In this document: piece by piece, positions 42,616 through 51,505 of the stretch | Numbering within the stretch: the stretch's first letter is position 1 | Layout: each line of letters starts with the position of its first letter | Source of the DNA: Candidatus Poribacteria bacterium | Lineage (GTDB): Bacteria > Poribacteria > WGA-4E > PCPOR2b | Assembly: GCA_022822785.1 (NCBI GenBank) | Contig: JAJEAL010000085.1 | Coordinates: 1-64,000 of the forward strand | Reading direction: 5' to 3' | DNA: 64,000 nt | Notes under the pieces: model-generated | The model's input: the letters and a program-made list of their open reading frames with translations, nothing else | Told to the model about the DNA's origin: nothing | Databases searched by the model: none | Position numbers and translations under genes: made by a program

Positions 42616-44973
42616 ATGAAGATTCGTGACTCACTTCGGAACATCATTGTCTGTGTGATGTGCCTGATTCCCGTCGTAACGGCTTTGGCTGATGACTATT
42701 TCGATCAGATTACAGTTTTCTCCCACGGTCGGATTACCCGCTTTGTCGAACTACCGATAACTGTTTACATTACGCCGGCGTTACAGACAACGGGATACCT
42801 GCCCGCGCTGCGGTACGCGATGCGACAGTGGGAAGCGGTCTCGAATGGCAAAATTCAGTTTCAAGAGTTGGCAACGAATGAGGACGCCGATATTCGGGTC
42901 CGCTGGGGATATAGTGGCGTGGAGAATACGGATATGACCTATGGCAGGGCAGAACTCACACGCCACTATGCTGGGGATTTCTCCGTCGAAATTATCCTCT
43001 CTCTGCCTAAGCCATCCATGACGGACAGGTTATCGCAGGAAGAGATTCGGACGGTTTGTCTGCATGAATTTGGCCATGCTCTTGGACTGTGGGGGCATAG
43101 CCCTAACCCGTTGGATGTGAGTTTCTCGGCGTCCATTGCACAGCGTCCAACCGCCCGAGATCGGGCAACGCTGCTGAGAGTCTACAGCACCCCGCAAGAT
43201 ACGCTTCAACACGACCTTGCCATTAGCGTTTTGAAAAAGCAGATTGAAATTGATCACACACACGCACGTACGCATTATCTGCTAGGTACGATTTACGCTG
43301 ACAAAGGGGACATCGAGCTAGCTGTTGATAGCCTCAAAACCTGTCTTGAAATCAACTCGGACTTCCAGCCAGCACGGGAAACCCTTCTACAGGTATATCA
43401 GAAAGTTGGTCTCTCCCAACCAGCAGTTGATCTGCTTGAGGACACGCTCGAGCAGAAGCCTTCGTCCAACGATTACAACACGATAGGTGTGATGTATTAT
43501 CGGACCGGCGAAATCGATCAATCTATAGCAGCTTTCCGAAAATCGCTCGAAATGCACCCTTACGATCCGATACCGCGAAACAACCTCTATCAGATATATA
43601 GAGAGCAAGGGATCGAGGCGCTAAACGTTAAAGCGTATGAGGAAGCGGCATCATATTTTTATGAAGCGCTCCAATTCAAACCTGATGATGCGATTTTGTT
43701 CCGCCTGATGGGGGATAGCTATGCTAGGGACGGCGATCTCAAACGTGCCATCGCGCAATATCGCAAGGCAGTCGAATTCGATCCCGCCGATTTAGAGATT
43801 AAACAGAATCTCGCCGGATATTTGAGCAATTACGGTGTGGAATTGACAGATGCCCAGCACTGGGAGGAGGCAATTACAGCATATCAGGAGGCGCTGCAAC
43901 TAATCCCAACACTGAACATCGCGTATGCGAACTTGGTGGATGTCTTGTGGAAGCGAGCGAACACACACCGCAAGTCAGGTCATATCGACAAAGCAATTGA
44001 TGCCTATCTCGAACTGATTCAGGTCGATAGGGCTGCCGCCGACGCACACAGCCTACTTGGCGAACTGTATTTGAAAAAAGGGGCATACCCACAGGCGATT
44101 GAAGCATTCCAATCAGCGTTTTCCACGAAACCTGATAATGGGCAATATCGCAAGAATCTTGTCGCTGCCTATCACCATTACGCACAACACCTCGACAACA
44201 AAGCGCGGTACAACGAAGCGATTGATCAGTTACGGCTCGCGCTTGCACTCTCTCCTGAACAGGTGAACCTCCGCTTGAGTCTTATCAATACCTATCAACA
44301 TGCCGGTGACTTTTCAAGTGCCGAAGCCGAGCTGACCCAGCTCTTGGAAGATTCACCGCACGGATTGCAGGGAGAAAATCTCTCAAAAAATCTGCACGTT
44401 GCACGTGGCAATGCACTGATGAACCAGAAAGAATACACTGCCGCGCTTGCTGAATTTGAGAAGATTGATAGTTCAGCAAAAAGTGCAGAAATTTACAACA
44501 CAATCGGCTACCTCCATCTGGTAAAAAAGCAACCGATTGCAGCGCTAGCAGCTTTTGAGTCCGCGTTAGTTCTTGCACCGATGAATAACGTGGCTTTCCA
44601 AAACCTACTATCAATAAAATCCCAATTTGCGAGGCAGCTTGTCGATGATCGGTTCCGCGGAACGAGAATCCTCGACGAGTCGGGACATTCACCGCGCCTT
44701 AAGAACCGGCTTGCCCTCGCCCGAAACAGTCTCGCTGTGTGTTATATCGGTCGCGATGAACTCCTAGACGCTGTGGAGGAATATCGTGCAGCAGTCGAGT
44801 TAGCACCTACGGCAAAGGAAGTAAGAATCGCATTGAGAGGTACAGGCAGACAGCTGATACTGGCACTACAAAAAAAGAATGCGCGCCAGCAGATAGGCGA
44901 GGTGATGGATTGGCTTCAGGAATTGGACGCCGATAATTTAAGCGTCGAAGGGTCACTTGATGGTGGAAATTAG
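42616..44973 (+). CDS. Secreted matrixin-like metalloprotease fused to TPR array
   Basis: This 785-residue protein has a signal peptide (about residues 8-25, cleavage near ALA-DD). Next comes a 160-residue M10-like protease domain with the zinc site HEFGHALGLWGH (H150, E151, H154, H161). The residue expected for the Met-turn is not obvious (DVSFSAS). From about 205 to the end run TPR units such as YNTIGVMYYRTGEIDQSIAAF. Similar G-x-x-G-H variants are known among matrixin-like proteins. The TPR part may present substrates or bind envelope partners. An AGGAAA-type site precedes the ATG. It stands 42 bases after copA, so they may be co-transcribed. Confidence 0.82.
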   Translation: MKIRDSLRNIIVCVMCLIPVVTALADDYFDQITVFSHGRITRFVELPITVYITPALQTTGYLPALRYAMRQWEAVSNGKIQFQELATNEDADIRVRWGYSGVENTDMTYGRAELTRHYAGDFSVEIILSLPKPSMTDRLSQEEIRTVCLHEFGHALGLWGHSPNPLDVSFSASIAQRPTARDRATLLRVYSTPQDTLQHDLAISVLKKQIEIDHTHARTHYLLGTIYADKGDIELAVDSLKTCLEINSDFQPARETLLQVYQKVGLSQPAVDLLEDTLEQKPSSNDYNTIGVMYYRTGEIDQSIAAFRKSLEMHPYDPIPRNNLYQIYREQGIEALNVKAYEEAASYFYEALQFKPDDAILFRLMGDSYARDGDLKRAIAQYRKAVEFDPADLEIKQNLAGYLSNYGVELTDAQHWEEAITAYQEALQLIPTLNIAYANLVDVLWKRANTHRKSGHIDKAIDAYLELIQVDRAAADAHSLLGELYLKKGAYPQAIEAFQSAFSTKPDNGQYRKNLVAAYHHYAQHLDNKARYNEAIDQLRLALALSPEQVNLRLSLINTYQHAGDFSSAEAELTQLLEDSPHGLQGENLSKNLHVARGNALMNQKEYTAALAEFEKIDSSAKSAEIYNTIGYLHLVKKQPIAALAAFESALVLAPMNNVAFQNLLSIKSQFARQLVDDRFRGTRILDESGHSPRLKNRLALARNSLAVCYIGRDELLDAVEEYRAAVELAPTAKEVRIALRGTGRQLILALQKKNARQQIGEVMDWLQELDADNLSVEGSLDGGN

Positions 44974-45105
44974 GGAGCGTGGAAAGATCAGGACCTCCGC
45001 GCATTAAGTCAATTGGAAAGGATAAATGGAGGGGCAACCAATTAACGGATATTTCAATGCGCTGAGATTTTTGGGAATGAAATTGAGGGAGTTGTCAGAT
45101 GAGGG

Positions 45106-45231
45106 ACCGGCAGCAACGCCGGTTCACTGGCGAGTCAGCAAATCCGACTCCGTTTTGTTATGACAGTGGCAGACCTGTATGCCATACAGTTTCGGAAAGA
45201 GTCCGATACTGCTGTTAGCATAAGGTCTGCC
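45106..45231. ncRNA. Structured intergenic RNA candidate
   Basis: Three stems follow each other. The first is ACCGGC/GCCGGT (45106-45123). The second is GAGTC/GACTC (45132-45150). The third is a 64-base composite hairpin (45168-45231) in which GGCAGACCT/AGGTCTGCC, TATGC/GCATA, CAGT/ACTG and CGGA/TCCG stack with small bulges around a short loop. It lies between convergent genes, with no T-run, so a plain terminator is unlikely. The strand is not decided; no known RNA family is recognised. Confidence 0.4.
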
Positions 45232-45252
45232 AAATCCAAACTGGTGGAGAAT

Positions 45253-46212
45253 CTATCCTATGTTCAGGTAACGCGCTGCATCGGCTTCCTGCCATTGGAA
45301 TTGTAGAGGTGTTTTTTCGTGAGGCTTGAAGGGTTTTATCACCTCATCAATAGGTGTACCTAACACATCAATCCGCTCAAGATCTGCGACTCCGTAACCC
45401 ATCTCATTGGCATAGTGGAACAAGCCGATCTGCAACGGCTCAAATCCCATAGTCTTCGTGGTTACAGCGTCTGCAGCAAACACATCGGCACCGGCAACAG
45501 CAATTCCGAGCGGAATCGAATCGGTGCCTCCGGGACCGTTCCCCTGCAAACCAACAGTGCCGTCAATGACTGCAATATCTGGCGACAGATAACGGGATAG
45601 GCGGATGAGATTGATATTTAACATTTGGGCTTCGCGCGGCAGTTCTCGATCCGCATGGCTATAGTAGCCGTGCATCTTGATGCGGTCTGAGAGATGGATT
45701 GTCCCCATAATCATGTTTTTAAGGGCGAGCGTTACCACATCGACATCATGCGTTTTTGCAACTGCGACTGAGATTGTGCAGGGACAGTCGAGCACAGTTT
45801 TGGGCATCCGCACAGGGACTTCGCTGCGATCGGCAAGAACGACAGGAGTCTCCTCCCAGTTTTCATCTTGATGAAGGTCCATTAACTGAATCGGAATGGT
45901 ATATTCATCGAGTAAAGACTTGTAACCGAAATTATCGAAAGCCTCTCCTGAATACGCTTGATTAGCCCCTTCTGCGATGATAATCTCTTTCGGTGGCTCT
46001 GGCACAGTCAACAAGAAATCAATTGCGCCACGGATTGCGTCCACGTGTGTTGAGGCGAGTTGATTTTTGCTGGATAGGAAATTCGGCTTCAACATCACCT
46101 GCTCACGCAACTTGGGTGTGACATCAGCGCGCACGAGATCCAGAGCGGTGAAGACGTTTTGGCGTCGCTCGCCGGTTCGGGCAAGTCCGACCCTCGTTTG
46201 ATTGGTAGCCAT
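45253..46212 (-). CDS. DUF362 domain protein
   Basis: This 319-residue protein matches DUF362: MLKPNFLS, STHVDAIRGAIDFLL, IIIAEGANQAYSGEAFDNFGY, TISVAVAKTHDVDVVTLALKNMIMG and ADVFAADAVTTKTMGF. No ferredoxin-type cysteine cluster is attached, unlike many members. The family is uncharacterised. Some members occur with iron-sulfur proteins or cofactors. AAGGAGG lies six bases before the ATG. It is a single gene next to the structured intergenic region. Confidence 0.88.
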   Translation of the reverse strand: MATNQTRVGLARTGERRQNVFTALDLVRADVTPKLREQVMLKPNFLSSKNQLASTHVDAIRGAIDFLLTVPEPPKEIIIAEGANQAYSGEAFDNFGYKSLLDEYTIPIQLMDLHQDENWEETPVVLADRSEVPVRMPKTVLDCPCTISVAVAKTHDVDVVTLALKNMIMGTIHLSDRIKMHGYYSHADRELPREAQMLNINLIRLSRYLSPDIAVIDGTVGLQGNGPGGTDSIPLGIAVAGADVFAADAVTTKTMGFEPLQIGLFHYANEMGYGVADLERIDVLGTPIDEVIKPFKPHEKTPLQFQWQEADAARYLNIG

Positions 46213-46306
46213 CGGTATCCTCCTTGTTTTTTACCCTTCCACATTCTCCCCACAACAATTGTATCTGAGGAATAGAGCGATTCAGGAAAAGTCGTTAAGT
46301 GATAAT

Positions 46307-46325
46307 GGGCGAGATGGACTCGCCC
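46307..46325 (-). terminator. Small hairpin after the isomerase-like gene
   Basis: GGGCGA and TCGCCC form a six-base GC-rich stem around a seven-base loop, eight bases after the stop codon of the gene at 46333. A short AT-rich tail follows but no T-run, so termination may be partial. Confidence 0.35.
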
Positions 46326-46332
46326 AAACAGT

Positions 46333-47100
46333 CTAAACCAGAGCGTTTAACATCTGGGCAAAGCGAGGAACGGCGGTCATTGCATCCTCGGCGGCTTCAT
46401 ATTCAATTGATATATAGCCTTTGTAACCCTCTGCTTTGAGCATACTGACAATTTTGGAAAAATCTGCTTCCTCCTTGCCGCCAGCTTCCTGTGGAATCTC
46501 AGTTTTTGCATGAGCGGTTACGGCGTAAGGGGCGACACGTGCGAGAGAACCGTAGGGGTCTTGACGGAAATTACCTGTATCCAAATTCACACCGACCCAT
46601 TCCGAGTCAACGGAGGTAACCAAATCGATAACCTGATTAGCTGTAGAGGTAATTCCGCCATGATTTTCCAACGCGAGCAAAACGCCACGGGGTGCAGCGT
46701 ATTCTGCACACTCCTTGAGCCCATCGATCGTCCATTGACGAGCTTCTGCTTCGCTATGCCCTTCAGGTGTCCCTCCAGCGAACAGGCGTAGACAAGGTGC
46801 CCCAAGTTTAACAGAGATGTCAATCCAATCTTTGACATACTCGATTTGTGCGGCACGCTCAGCAGCGTCAGCGTCTGTGAAACGATTACCAACCGCTGCT
46901 GCTGATATTTGTAACCCAAGTAGATAACATTGACGTTTCAAGGCATACAAATAGGCATCATCGGTTGAGGAAAAATAATAGGCGGTCAACTCGACACCAT
47001 CTATGTCCATCTCGACTGCCTTTTGAAGGAAATCCTCAAGACTCATTTGACCACTTGTCAAATACTGACGGAATGAATAGGCGGCACATCCAACTTTCAT
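46333..47100 (-). CDS. Sugar phosphate isomerase/epimerase-like TIM barrel
   Basis: This 255-residue protein of the xylose-isomerase-like (AP_endonuc_2) superfamily has VGCAAYSFRQYL at the start, DIDGVELTAYYF, VLLALENHGG (metal-binding E), VGVNLDTGNF (D, H/N region), THAKTE-like AVTAHAKTE and GYISIEYE. These supply the usual E/D/H/E metal site. Ribosome-binding AGGAGG lies within the end of the VOC gene, whose stop codon is seven bases before ATG 47100, so the two are coupled. The substrate is unknown; a sugar or inositol derivative is likely. Confidence 0.88.
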   Translation of the reverse strand: MKVGCAAYSFRQYLTSGQMSLEDFLQKAVEMDIDGVELTAYYFSSTDDAYLYALKRQCYLLGLQISAAAVGNRFTDADAAERAAQIEYVKDWIDISVKLGAPCLRLFAGGTPEGHSEAEARQWTIDGLKECAEYAAPRGVLLALENHGGITSTANQVIDLVTSVDSEWVGVNLDTGNFRQDPYGSLARVAPYAVTAHAKTEIPQEAGGKEEADFSKIVSMLKAEGYKGYISIEYEAAEDAMTAVPRFAQMLNALV

Positions 47101-47107
47101 GCTTGTT

Positions 47108-47497
47108 CTATGCCTCCTCACGTTCTAGTAGCTCAATTTCATAGCCGTCCGGATCGTCGATAAACGCCATCTTCATGCCACCGGAGGTGAACTGTTCACG
47201 CCAACCGTCGGGCCAAATCTCAATGCCATCTTTCTCTAACGTGTCACAGCATTCGACGAGGTCCGGCACACCAATGGCAAAGTGCATTAAATCCTCTGGC
47301 ACATTGAGTTCATAATCAGGTGAATAGGTTAATTCGAGGGTATGTAGGTTACCGGGCAGCTCTAGGTGTGCAATCTGATTGCCGGCAGGCGATTTGTCGC
47401 TTCGACTTTTCACGACGAAACCTAGATGGTCGCAATACCAATTAATGGATTTATCGAGGTCACTTACTCGAACACGGGTATGTAAAAAGACTGCCAT
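47108..47497 (-). CDS. Glyoxalase I-like VOC protein
   Basis: This 129-residue protein resembles lactoylglutathione lyase. It has LHTRVRVSDLDKSINWY, LGF, LELTYSPDY, LMHFAIGVPDL and FIDDPDGYEIELLE, which give the metal set H6, E55, H72 and a C-terminal E. Such proteins isomerise methylglyoxal-thiol adducts or act on related substrates. AAGGAAAT precedes the ATG. It is translationally coupled to the isomerase-like gene after it, so the true substrate may be a metabolite of that pathway. Confidence 0.85.
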   Translation of the reverse strand: MAVFLHTRVRVSDLDKSINWYCDHLGFVVKSRSDKSPAGNQIAHLELPGNLHTLELTYSPDYELNVPEDLMHFAIGVPDLVECCDTLEKDGIEIWPDGWREQFTSGGMKMAFIDDPDGYEIELLEREEA

Positions 47498-47853
47498 TTG
47501 ATTTCCTTTCTGTTACCGATTTTGGGTAAATCTACTGAGGTAGAAACAACTCTAAATAATGATAACACACGCCCCGCGATCAAGCAAGTTCTTTTAAGAT
47601 CGAACACGACCAGAGAGGATTTATGGCAAATCTTTGTTGCAAAACGGTGTTAGGTATGAGATAGTTAAATGTGTTCACTCAGGCGTCGCTTCATTTAATT
47701 GATGAGGGGTGAAAGGAATAAATGGACGCCTACTACGCTAAAACCCAATCTACGATATTTTGCAGATTAGGAAATCTATGTTACGATGGAACCCGCAGCA
47801 TTTGAGGCAGAGATTACGGCATATAGAGGGCGTCTACTATTAAGAACTTAGAT
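47498..47853. other. Divergent intergenic region without ORFs
   Basis: About 360 bases separate the VOC gene from the TPR gene. They contain no open frame of note and are AT-rich toward the right end, where the TATAAT of the TPR gene lies. Confidence 0.4.
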
Positions 47854-47859
47854 TATAAT
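47854..47859 (+). promoter_or_regulatory. Exact -10 box next to the start codon (leaderless candidate)
   Basis: A perfect TATAAT ends six bases before the ATG at 47866. Initiation seven bases after the box would fall on the A of ATG, giving an mRNA without 5' leader. Consistent with this, no Shine-Dalgarno sequence precedes the gene. A -35 box is not evident. Confidence 0.4.
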
Positions 47860-47865
47860 ACTACA

Positions 47866-49110
47866 ATGAAAAAGATTAAATATTTACCGATTTTTATAGC
47901 GACAGCGCTCATTACGATTTCCATCAGTTTGGCTCAAGAGCCAACGGAAAGCCCTGAATTGGATTCTAAATTGTATGAGCTGCACTTTCAAAAGGGCAAA
48001 GAACACAATGACGATGGAGAAAGAGGGCTCGCCCGGAAGTATTTCCTGATGACAATTTATCTGCACCCGGACCACCCCGGCGCCAACTATCAACTCGGAT
48101 TGATGGCATATAGCGACAACAATTATTCAGCTGCCATCTCATTCCTAGAGCGAGCAAGCATGGGGATGCCCAACAAGATTGAACTTTATTACTGGCTTGG
48201 GGGTGCATATTGGAAGAAGCGTCTAGCAGAAGGGGCGATACGAAGCTACCGAAAAGCGGTGGCACTTGATCCGGAGCATGAGCATCCCTTTTCGCTTTAT
48301 GCGCTAGAAAATCTCGCCGAAGTCTATACCCGAACGGAACGGCTCCACGAATCAATGGAGGCGTATCAGGCTGCACTGAAACGCGAAACAAGAAGCGAGT
48401 GGATCTCCAAGATTAAGGATCAGATTGCGGAGCTCCACTTGACAATGGGCACCTATAAAGATGATGGCAATACACGGTATAATGAGAAGGGCGAAGTCAT
48501 CGGTGGCGTCGGGGATGGGGATATGCGCACCAATCTCTACTTTGAGATAGCGAGACATAGCACTGACCCGGTGAAAGAGGCGATTAATTATCAGAAGTCG
48601 ATCGAAGCGGATCCGGGGATGTATCAGTCGTATTTTAATCTGGGTTGGGCATTGACTCGGCAAGGGAAATACGCTGAAGCGGTTTCTGCTTTCATCCGTT
48701 CCGATGAAGTGTGGCGAACGGACCGAAGCTGGAATTCAGAGGCAATCCCCAAAATTGACGCGCACGCATTTTTAGCACTGTGCTATGTCGAATTAGGAGA
48801 ACCCGAAAAAGCGCTTAATTATGCGGAAATCGCGCTAGATTTTGCTCCAAATTACTATTACGGCTTGCTATATAAAGCGAGAGCATTGATTAAACTGGAT
48901 CGTGCTCAAGAGGGAATATCTATCTTGGAGGGTTTAGTTGACACAAATCCGGACGAAGCAGAAGCATTGTACGCACTCTATAAGGGCTATCGTGCGGCTT
49001 TGAAGCCGAAATTGGCACTTGCTGCACTATACCAAGCTGTCCGCGCTCAAGTGGACAAGCAACAGAAAACACGTTGGGAAGAAGAAATCAACGTGCTGGA
49101 AGAGAAATAA
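47866..49110 (+). CDS. Exported TPR protein
   Basis: This 414-residue protein has a signal peptide (about residues 4-23, ending SLA-Q) and then TPR units. Examples are HPDHPGANYQLGLMAYSDNNYSAAISFLERA, YYWLGGAYWKKRLAEGAIRSYRKAV and YQSYFNLGWALTRQGKYAEAVSAF. A segment near 190-225 (YKDDGNTRYNEKGEVIGGVGDGD) breaks the array. It should be periplasmic or outer-membrane-associated. The partner is unknown. It is followed 48 bases later by the YceI gene on the same strand, so both may be one transcript. Confidence 0.8.
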   Translation: MKKIKYLPIFIATALITISISLAQEPTESPELDSKLYELHFQKGKEHNDDGERGLARKYFLMTIYLHPDHPGANYQLGLMAYSDNNYSAAISFLERASMGMPNKIELYYWLGGAYWKKRLAEGAIRSYRKAVALDPEHEHPFSLYALENLAEVYTRTERLHESMEAYQAALKRETRSEWISKIKDQIAELHLTMGTYKDDGNTRYNEKGEVIGGVGDGDMRTNLYFEIARHSTDPVKEAINYQKSIEADPGMYQSYFNLGWALTRQGKYAEAVSAFIRSDEVWRTDRSWNSEAIPKIDAHAFLALCYVELGEPEKALNYAEIALDFAPNYYYGLLYKARALIKLDRAQEGISILEGLVDTNPDEAEALYALYKGYRAALKPKLALAALYQAVRAQVDKQQKTRWEEEINVLEEK

Positions 49111-49157
49111 TTGTTCATTCTCTTTCTTAAACCTAACTTAAAATAAGGAGAAAAGTA

Positions 49158-49985
49158 ATGACCAGGTTCAGTCGTTATGCCCTGATTATGGGCATAGTTA
49201 CTCTAACGATTTTATCGACGGGGGTTTTTGCTGCTGAGAATCCGTGCAATCCTTGCGGTGGGGAGGCGACGAATCCCTGTAATCCCTGTACCCCTTCAGG
49301 GCTGAAACACTTTGGAGTCGATGATCCCAGAGGCAGAGATGTGCTCACCTTCGATTCTAAGGCACCGCTAGAAAAAATTGTCGGCACCACTAACAAAATA
49401 ACAGGTCACATTCAGGTCAATCCGAAAGACATCACCAAAGGATTAAAAGCATCCTTTGAATTGGACCTCGCCAGCCTGAAGACAGGTATTGACACACGCG
49501 ATGAACACATGCGGGATAACTTTTTGGAGACAGCGAAGTATCCCACAGCAATGCTCACCATAAACAAAGTGACCAAAGCCTCTGATAAGATGCTTATGGA
49601 TGGAAAAACACTCATGGTGGATGCGGAAGGCACTTTGTCGCTACACGGGGTTAAGAATAGTGTCCAGCTAAAAGACATTACGGTCACCTATTTTGACGAG
49701 AGTGAAGCCACCAAGGGCAGATTGCCGGGCGATCTACTGATAATTAACGGGGGGTTTTCACTGAATCTTCCCGATTACAATATTGAGGTTCCTCAATTCA
49801 TTTTCCTCAAACTGGCAGAGACAATCAAGGTGAGCGTGGATTTGGCCGGCTCAACAGCGACAAAAGGGGCTGTCAGTAATCCGTGCAATCCTTGTAATCC
49901 GTGTGCAGGCGTAAATCCTTGTAATCCGTGCAATCCGTGCGGAGGAGCAAATCCTGGCAATCCATGCAACCCGTGTGGAACTTAG
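49158..49985 (+). CDS. YceI-family exported protein with NPC repeats at both ends
   Basis: This 275-residue protein has a signal peptide (ending VFA-AEN), then a short NPCNPC-rich stretch. The YceI lipocalin-like domain (about residues 50-235) has [39 protein letters not shown] and [10 protein letters not shown]. The C-terminal tail is built from repeated NPCNPC(N/G) units. YceI barrels bind isoprenoid-like lipids. Cysteines in N-P-C repeats could bind metal or form disulfides; that is inference. AAGGAG is close before the ATG. The repeats at both ends argue for a deliberate double-tailed design and against a sequencing artefact. Confidence 0.85.
   Translation: MTRFSRYALIMGIVTLTILSTGVFAAENPCNPCGGEATNPCNPCTPSGLKHFGVDDPRGRDVLTFDSKAPLEKIVGTTNKITGHIQVNPKDITKGLKASFELDLASLKTGIDTRDEHMRDNFLETAKYPTAMLTINKVTKASDKMLMDGKTLMVDAEGTLSLHGVKNSVQLKDITVTYFDESEATKGRLPGDLLIINGGFSLNLPDYNIEVPQFIFLKLAETIKVSVDLAGSTATKGAVSNPCNPCNPCAGVNPCNPCNPCGGANPGNPCNPCGT
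49240..49290 (+). repeat. N-terminal NPC codon repeat
   Basis: Three to four near copies of AATCCNTGYAAYCC-type codons encode NPCNPC units just after the signal peptide of the YceI protein. They match the longer C-terminal array at 49879-49984. Confidence 0.6.
49879..49984 (+). repeat. C-terminal NPC codon repeat
   Basis: Imperfect nine- and 18-base repeats of AATCCGTGC/AATCCTTGT encode about ten N-P-C or N-P-G triplets at the end of the YceI protein. Synonymous codon differences show the array is selected at protein level or is old. Confidence 0.75.
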
Positions 49986-50009
49986 GATTAGGGAGGAATG
50001 TATCTGTGA

Positions 50010-50030
50010 GGGAGGGTTCCACACCCTCCC
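50010..50030. terminator. GC-rich hairpin after the YceI gene
   Basis: GGGAGGGT and ACCCTCCC pair perfectly around a five-base loop, 25 bases after the YceI stop codon and about 28 before the glycosyltransferase start. There is no T-run, so it may attenuate or protect the transcript more than end it. Confidence 0.4.
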
Positions 50031-50057
50031 ATCTCCAGAAATTTGGAAGCATCTCAA

Positions 50058-50738
50058 ATGAATGTGTCCGTTATCATCCCTGCTTTTAATGAAGAGGAAT
50101 CCATCGGCAAAGTCATCGCCGATATCCCCAAGACGTGCGTTCAAGAGATTATTGTTGTTGACAACGGTTGTCTTGATCGAACAGCTGAAGTAGCTCGCGC
50201 TGCGGGGGCGCGGGTGATAAGAGAAGAACGCAAAGGTTACGGTTCAGCGTGTCTTGCCGGTATTGCTGCGTTGAACGCGCCAGAAATAGTTGTCTTTCTC
50301 GATGGCGACTATAGCGACTTCCCGTCGGAGATGTCGTTGCTCCTACAACCAATTCTTGCCGGGGAGGCAGAGATGGTGATCGGCTCTCGGATACGCGGTG
50401 TGTGTGAGAGAGGAGCTCTACTCCCGCAGGCTCGCTTTGGCAATGCGTTAGCCACCTTTCTAATTCGGTTGCTATTCCGGGTCCGTTACACCGATTTAGG
50501 TCCCTTTCGGGCGATTCGCCATGAACGACTATTAGCAATGGATATGCAGGACAAGACTTTTGGCTGGACGGTTGAGATGCAAGTTAAAGCGGCAAAGATG
50601 GGGTTACGGGTATGTGAAGTGCCAGTTAGCTACCGGAAGCGGATTGGCCAATCGAAAATTACAGGAACGGTTAAAGGAACGATTTTAGCAGGATATAAAA
50701 TCATCATAACAATTCTTCGTTACAGTTTGGCACGATGA
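50058..50738 (+). CDS. Family 2 glycosyltransferase (polyprenyl-phosphate type)
   Basis: This 226-residue GT-A transferase starts VSVIIPAFNEEESIGKVI and has IIVVDNGCLDRT and GYGSACLAGI. The nucleotide-sugar D-x-D is in FLDGDYSDFP, and TDLGPFRAIRHERL follows. The pattern is that of dolichyl- or undecaprenyl-phosphate mannose/glucose synthases, but no C-terminal membrane helices beyond a hydrophobic ILAGYKIIITILRY are present. ATG 50058 is preferred; a TTG lies at 50043. Its stop codon overlaps the start of the Crp/Fnr regulator gene (ATGA). Confidence 0.88.
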   Translation: MNVSVIIPAFNEEESIGKVIADIPKTCVQEIIVVDNGCLDRTAEVARAAGARVIREERKGYGSACLAGIAALNAPEIVVFLDGDYSDFPSEMSLLLQPILAGEAEMVIGSRIRGVCERGALLPQARFGNALATFLIRLLFRVRYTDLGPFRAIRHERLLAMDMQDKTFGWTVEMQVKAAKMGLRVCEVPVSYRKRIGQSKITGTVKGTILAGYKIIITILRYSLAR

Positions 50739-51505
50739 AAAAACTAGAGAAAATTTGGTATCTGAAACATTTTGATATTTTCAAAGATTTGACCGAGAGA
50801 GAAATGGACGTCATTGACCGTATTTCATACATGAAACATTATAGCCGCCGTGACCGAATTTACGGACAAGACGACCCGGGGGATGTAGTTTACCTACTCA
50901 AAGAGGGACGGGTCAAAATTTACAAGCTGTCATCCGACGGGAAGGAGTTAACGTTGGCAGTGCTCGAAGCTGGTGAAATCTTCGGCGAGATGGCATTGAT
51001 TGACGAAGGTCCCCGTAACACAATTGCTGAGGCGTTAGAGGATTCATATATCTGTGTGATACGTCGTCGGGATTTTGAAATGCTGTTGAAGAAGAAGCCA
51101 GACCTAGCAATGCACATCACCAAATTGATTGGACTGCGCAGGCGGGAGATTGAGAATCAGCTTGAAAACTTAGTGTTCCGCAATGCACCGTCTCGACTTG
51201 CTCTCCTGCTGATGTCGTTAGCAGAAAAGCACGGTGTTCGTGATAGTCAGGGCATTATCCTGAACGTGAAGCTTTCGCAGCAGGAACTAGCCAATCTGAT
51301 TGGAACAGCACGGGAGACGACGAGTGCCCTCCTCAATGAGTTCAAACGACTCGGTTTGATAGACATCCGTCACCGACGAATCAAGATTCTGGAGCAGTGG
51401 CAACTAAAAAAAATTGCGGACGCAAAGATGAAGGAGTTTCCAATCAAGGTTGAACCTGAAGGGGAAAGTACAGAAGAAGAAAGTGAGACTGTTGTCCAGC
51501 AGTGA
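50735..51505 (+). CDS. Crp/Fnr-family transcription regulator
   Basis: This 256-residue protein has an N-terminal cyclic-nucleotide-binding domain with GEIFGEMALIDEGPRNTIAEA, in which the E and R that hold the phosphate are kept. A dimerisation helix and a winged helix-turn-helix (SQQELANLIGTARETTSALLNEFKRLGLI) follow. There are no N-terminal cysteines for an iron-sulfur cluster, so a cNMP-binding Crp type is favoured over Fnr. An acidic tail (ESTEEESETVVQQ) is unusual. It overlaps the glycosyltransferase gene by four bases. Confidence 0.92.
   Translation: MKKLEKIWYLKHFDIFKDLTEREMDVIDRISYMKHYSRRDRIYGQDDPGDVVYLLKEGRVKIYKLSSDGKELTLAVLEAGEIFGEMALIDEGPRNTIAEALEDSYICVIRRRDFEMLLKKKPDLAMHITKLIGLRRREIENQLENLVFRNAPSRLALLLMSLAEKHGVRDSQGIILNVKLSQQELANLIGTARETTSALLNEFKRLGLIDIRHRRIKILEQWQLKKIADAKMKEFPIKVEPEGESTEEESETVVQQ

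Noticed and set aside
49879-49984. Array of short repeats as a CRISPR
   Set aside because: Units are nine or 18 bases, in frame, and encode NPC. There are no unique spacers.
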